NCBI GenBank assembly: GCA_963766445.1
Contig: CAVXZW010000017.1
Span: forward strand, 37,606 to 101,605
Length of the DNA stretch: 64,000 nucleotides
From: JAICYJ01 sp963766445
GTDB taxonomy: Bacteria; Actinomycetota; Thermoleophilia; Gaiellales; JAICJC01
Direction of reading: 5' to 3'
This document shows, piece by piece, positions 61,888-64,000 of this stretch (the stretch's first letter is position 1; each line of letters starts with the position of its first letter). Under the pieces are notes generated by a model that did not search any database, was not told where the DNA came from, and saw nothing but the letters and a program-made list of their open reading frames with translations. Position numbers and translations under genes: made by a program.

Positions 61888-63383
61888 CCCTGCTCCTCCA
61901 GGTAGGCCGCCATCCGCGGACGCTGCACCTTGCCGGTGGGCGTCTTGGGGATCTCGTCCAGCACGTGGATGCGATCCGGCACCTTGAACGGCGCCAGCGA
62001 GTGCGCCATGTGGCGCCGCAGCTCGTCGGCGCGGGCGTCGCCTTCCAGGACAACGGCCGCGGCCACCGTCTGGCCGTACTTGTCGTCGTCGACGCCGAAC
62101 GCCACGGCCTCGGCCACCTGCGGATGGGAGAGCAGCACCGCCTCGATCTCGTAGGGCGAGATGTTCTCGCCGCCACGGATGATCATCTCCTTCAGCCGCC
62201 CCAGCAGCCGCAGGTAGCCGTCATCGACCCGGCCCTGGTCGCCGGTGCGAAACCAGCCGTGAAAGAACGACTCGGCGTTCGCCTGGTCGTTGTTCAGGTA
62301 GCCGGGGGTGAGCCCGGCACCGGAGATCGCGACCTCCCCGGTTCCGCCCGGCTCGACGTCGCCGCCGTCCGGGTCGACGATCCGGAATTCGGCGCCGGCG
62401 GGGATCCCCACCGATCCCTCGTACCGCGCCGCCGGCGGCAGCGGGTTGGAGGCGATCTGGTGGGTGGCCTCGGTCATGCCGTAGGCCTCGACCATGGGCG
62501 CGCCGTAGCGGGCCTCGGCCTCGCGCATCAGCTGCGGCGAGAGCGCGGAGCTGCAGGAGCGCGCGAACCGCAGGCGCAGGTCCGCCTCGGCGGCGTGATC
62601 CAGGATCATCCGGTGCAGCGTGGGGCCGGCCGAGAGCCAGGTGGCCGACCCGGCGGCCGCCTGCGCCCAGAACCGGCGCGGGCTGAAGCGGCGGGGCACG
62701 ATCACCGTGCCACCCACGGCCAGCTGGGCCAGGGTGGAAGCGATCAGGCCGTGGACGTGGAACAGCGGCATCGCGCAGAACGACACGTCGTCGGAGGTCA
62801 GATCGTAATGGGCCGCGATCGACCGCGCCTGCGCGGTCAGGTTGCGCTGCAACAGCGGCACCTGCTTGGGGCGGGAGGTGGTGCCGCTGGTGTGCAGCAG
62901 CAGCGCGATCTGCTCCGACGCGCCGGCGCCGTTCGAGCCGTCCGCGGCCGTCGCGCGGCCGCCGGCGCGCACGTCGACCGGCTGGCCGGGCGCGGCGGCG
63001 ACCACCTCGGCGATCGGGATCGATCCGGCCGCCGCCCGCGCGTTCGGGGCCGCCGACTCGCCGATCAGCAGCAGCTGTGGGACGAGGTCGTCGAGGTAGA
63101 AGCGGAACTCCGGCTCGGTGTAGGCCGGGTTGAGCGGCACGGTGGCGGCACCCAGCGAAGCCAGCGCGAACAGGATCGCGACCAGCTCGACGCCGTTCGG
63201 TAGCACCACCGCCACGCGGTCACCCGGCCCCACCCCGGCCGCCTGCAGCGTCCCGGCCAGCCCGTCCACCAGCTCCGCCAGCTCCCCGTGGCTAAGCCTG
63301 ACGTCCGCGTCGGGACAGATCAGCGCGGTGCGAGCCGCGTCGGTGTCGAGTAGCCCGATTAGTGGCTCCGATTGCTGGCTCAC
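61884..63383 (-). CDS. AMP-dependent acyl-CoA synthetase/ligase
   Basis: ANL-superfamily adenylate-forming enzyme of 499 residues. Core motifs are LLLHTSGTTSRPKQVPLLQRNL (P-loop A3), AMPLFHVHGLIASTLAQLAVGGTVIVPRRF, MVEAYGMTEATHQIASNPLPP (A5), HGWFRTGDQGRVDDGYLRLLGRLKEMIIRGGENISPYEIE (A7-A8) and the C-terminal catalytic lysine in PKTPTGKVQRPRM. The FHVHGLI form is typical of the oxalyl-CoA synthetase-like group, but the substrate is not determined. TACGTT lies 6 bases before the GTG at 63383. Confidence 0.9.
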   Translation of the reverse strand: MSQQSEPLIGLLDTDAARTALICPDADVRLSHGELAELVDGLAGTLQAAGVGPGDRVAVVLPNGVELVAILFALASLGAATVPLNPAYTEPEFRFYLDDLVPQLLLIGESAAPNARAAAGSIPIAEVVAAAPGQPVDVRAGGRATAADGSNGAGASEQIALLLHTSGTTSRPKQVPLLQRNLTAQARSIAAHYDLTSDDVSFCAMPLFHVHGLIASTLAQLAVGGTVIVPRRFSPRRFWAQAAAGSATWLSAGPTLHRMILDHAAEADLRLRFARSCSSALSPQLMREAEARYGAPMVEAYGMTEATHQIASNPLPPAARYEGSVGIPAGAEFRIVDPDGGDVEPGGTGEVAISGAGLTPGYLNNDQANAESFFHGWFRTGDQGRVDDGYLRLLGRLKEMIIRGGENISPYEIEAVLLSHPQVAEAVAFGVDDDKYGQTVAAAVVLEGDARADELRRHMAHSLAPFKVPDRIHVLDEIPKTPTGKVQRPRMAAYLEEQG

Positions 63384-63389
63384 AGGGGG

Positions 63390-63395
63390 AACGTA
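63390..63395 (-). promoter_or_regulatory. Leaderless-type -10 box for the acyl-CoA synthetase (TACGTT)
   Basis: TACGTT ends 6 bases before the GTG at 63383; the intervening bases are CCCCCT, with no Shine-Dalgarno sequence. Confidence 0.38.
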
Positions 63396-63417
63396 TACGG
63401 AGTCCGGTCTGCTGGCG

Positions 63418-64000
63418 TCAGGAGGCGGAGTGGGCCATGCGACCCCGGCGGGCGAACGTGCGGGTGGCACTCCAGCCGACGATCGACGCGAGCGCAAGCG
63501 CGCCGAACACGATGTCCCACGCCGCCAGGATCAGCTCCTGGCCCAGCGAGAACGCCGCGATGGCGCTCGAAGGAGCCACGTTTCGCGGGCGGCCGACGCC
63601 AGCGCCTGCTGCGTCCCGACGCCGCCGGGGGTGAACGCGAGCGTCGAGGAGATCGAGTTGACGGCCAGGACAAGCAGCACGCTCTGCGGCGACACGGGCA
63701 ATCCGTAGGCGCGCATGAAGAGGCCGATCACCGCCGCTCGCACCGCGTAGGCGGCCAGCTCAACTGCGAGCACCTGCGCTGCGTAGACACGCGGCTCTCT
63801 GAGAATCGCCACGCCCTGCCTGGCTCCGGCGAGCGCCTTGCACCGGCGAACGACGACCCAGGCTACGATCCCGAGCACGACCACGCCGACCAGGACGAGC
63901 ACCGCGTGTGCATACAGTGAGCCGAACTGAGGATCCAGCGCGCCCTGCCGCGTGGCGATCAGGGCGATGCAGACGGCCACACCGATGACGACGTAGAACG
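63418..64000 (-). CDS. Lysylphosphatidylglycerol synthase-type flippase domain protein (partial, one frame break)
   Basis: C-terminal part of a UPF0104/LPG_synthase_TM membrane protein. Visible segments are HAVLVLVGVVVLGIVAWVVVRR, LAVELAAYAVRAAVIGLFMRAYG, SVLLVLAVNSISSTLAFTPGGVGTQQALASAAR (the G-G-x-G signature) and, after a frame break near 63582, SAIAAFSLGQELILAAWDIVFGALALASIVGW, stopping at 63418. The 5' end is outside the window. This break needs one missing or two extra bases, unlike the +1 breaks elsewhere. Family members flip or synthesise aminoacyl-lipids or export glycolipids. Confidence 0.75.

Overview
The window is about 64 kb of very GC-rich bacterial chromosome, densely packed with housekeeping genes and mostly coded on the minus strand. 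The gene set (stand-alone rsfS/nadD/obgE/rpmA/rplU/RNase E block, a TIGR03960/TIGR03936-type radical SAM pair, an MreBCD/PBP2/RodA elongasome, many TA-N3-T leaderless-type promoters, VOC and SnoaL-like proteins, high GC) fits an actinobacterium, most plausibly an uncultured member of Thermoleophilia. That placement is an inference from content; no marker was compared against a database.

Layout. 0-7 kb: hemW (cut by the window edge), lepA, murJ, then divergent rpsT, a cyclic-nucleotide-binding-domain protein, a membrane protein and holA with an Rrf2 regulator. 7.5-19.7 kb: citrate synthase, comEC/comEA, leuS, a DUF2269 membrane protein, a MarR regulator divergent from oligoendopeptidase F plus an amidohydrolase, and a MarR-MFS exporter pair. 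19.7-23 kb: an accessory stretch of VOC and SnoaL-like proteins mixed with broken gene pieces, ending at a tRNA-Ala(GGC). 23-32 kb: DUF2203, rsfS, nadD, obgE, rpmA, rplU, RNase E/G and the radical SAM pair. 32.0-32.4 kb: a non-coding spacer filled with palindromic and tandem repeats. 32.4-41.4 kb: a DUF697 protein, rodA, mrdA, mreD, mreC, uppP, mreB, maf, ndk. 41.4-49 kb: a zinc-ribbon membrane protein, folC, valS, a membrane protein, a NlpC/P60 hydrolase and a class A beta-lactamase-like protein. 49-56.8 kb: small accessory genes, a DHA2-type MFS pump, and a zone of truncated genes (isochorismatase, SRPBCC, MBL-fold, methyltransferase). 56.8-64 kb: clpX-clpP-tig, DUF202, a ketopantoate reductase, an acyl-CoA synthetase and a lysylphosphatidylglycerol-synthase-type membrane protein cut by the edge.

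Two window-wide properties matter to any user. First, at least 22 single-base +1 interruptions split otherwise normal, mostly essential genes (lepA, murJ, leuS, valS, obgE, nadD, folC, rne and others). I annotate these as one gene each. Insertion-type sequencing error is the most economical explanation, but the strict one-sidedness is recorded as a finding. Second, about twenty genes have a TA-N3-T hexamer ending 6-10 bases before the start codon with no Shine-Dalgarno sequence, the signature of leaderless transcription; I used it to choose several starts.

I found no CRISPR array, prophage, IS element or complete novel defence system. The best candidates for something undescribed are the repeat-filled spacer at 32.0-32.4 kb and the back-to-back perfect hairpins at 4438-4500.
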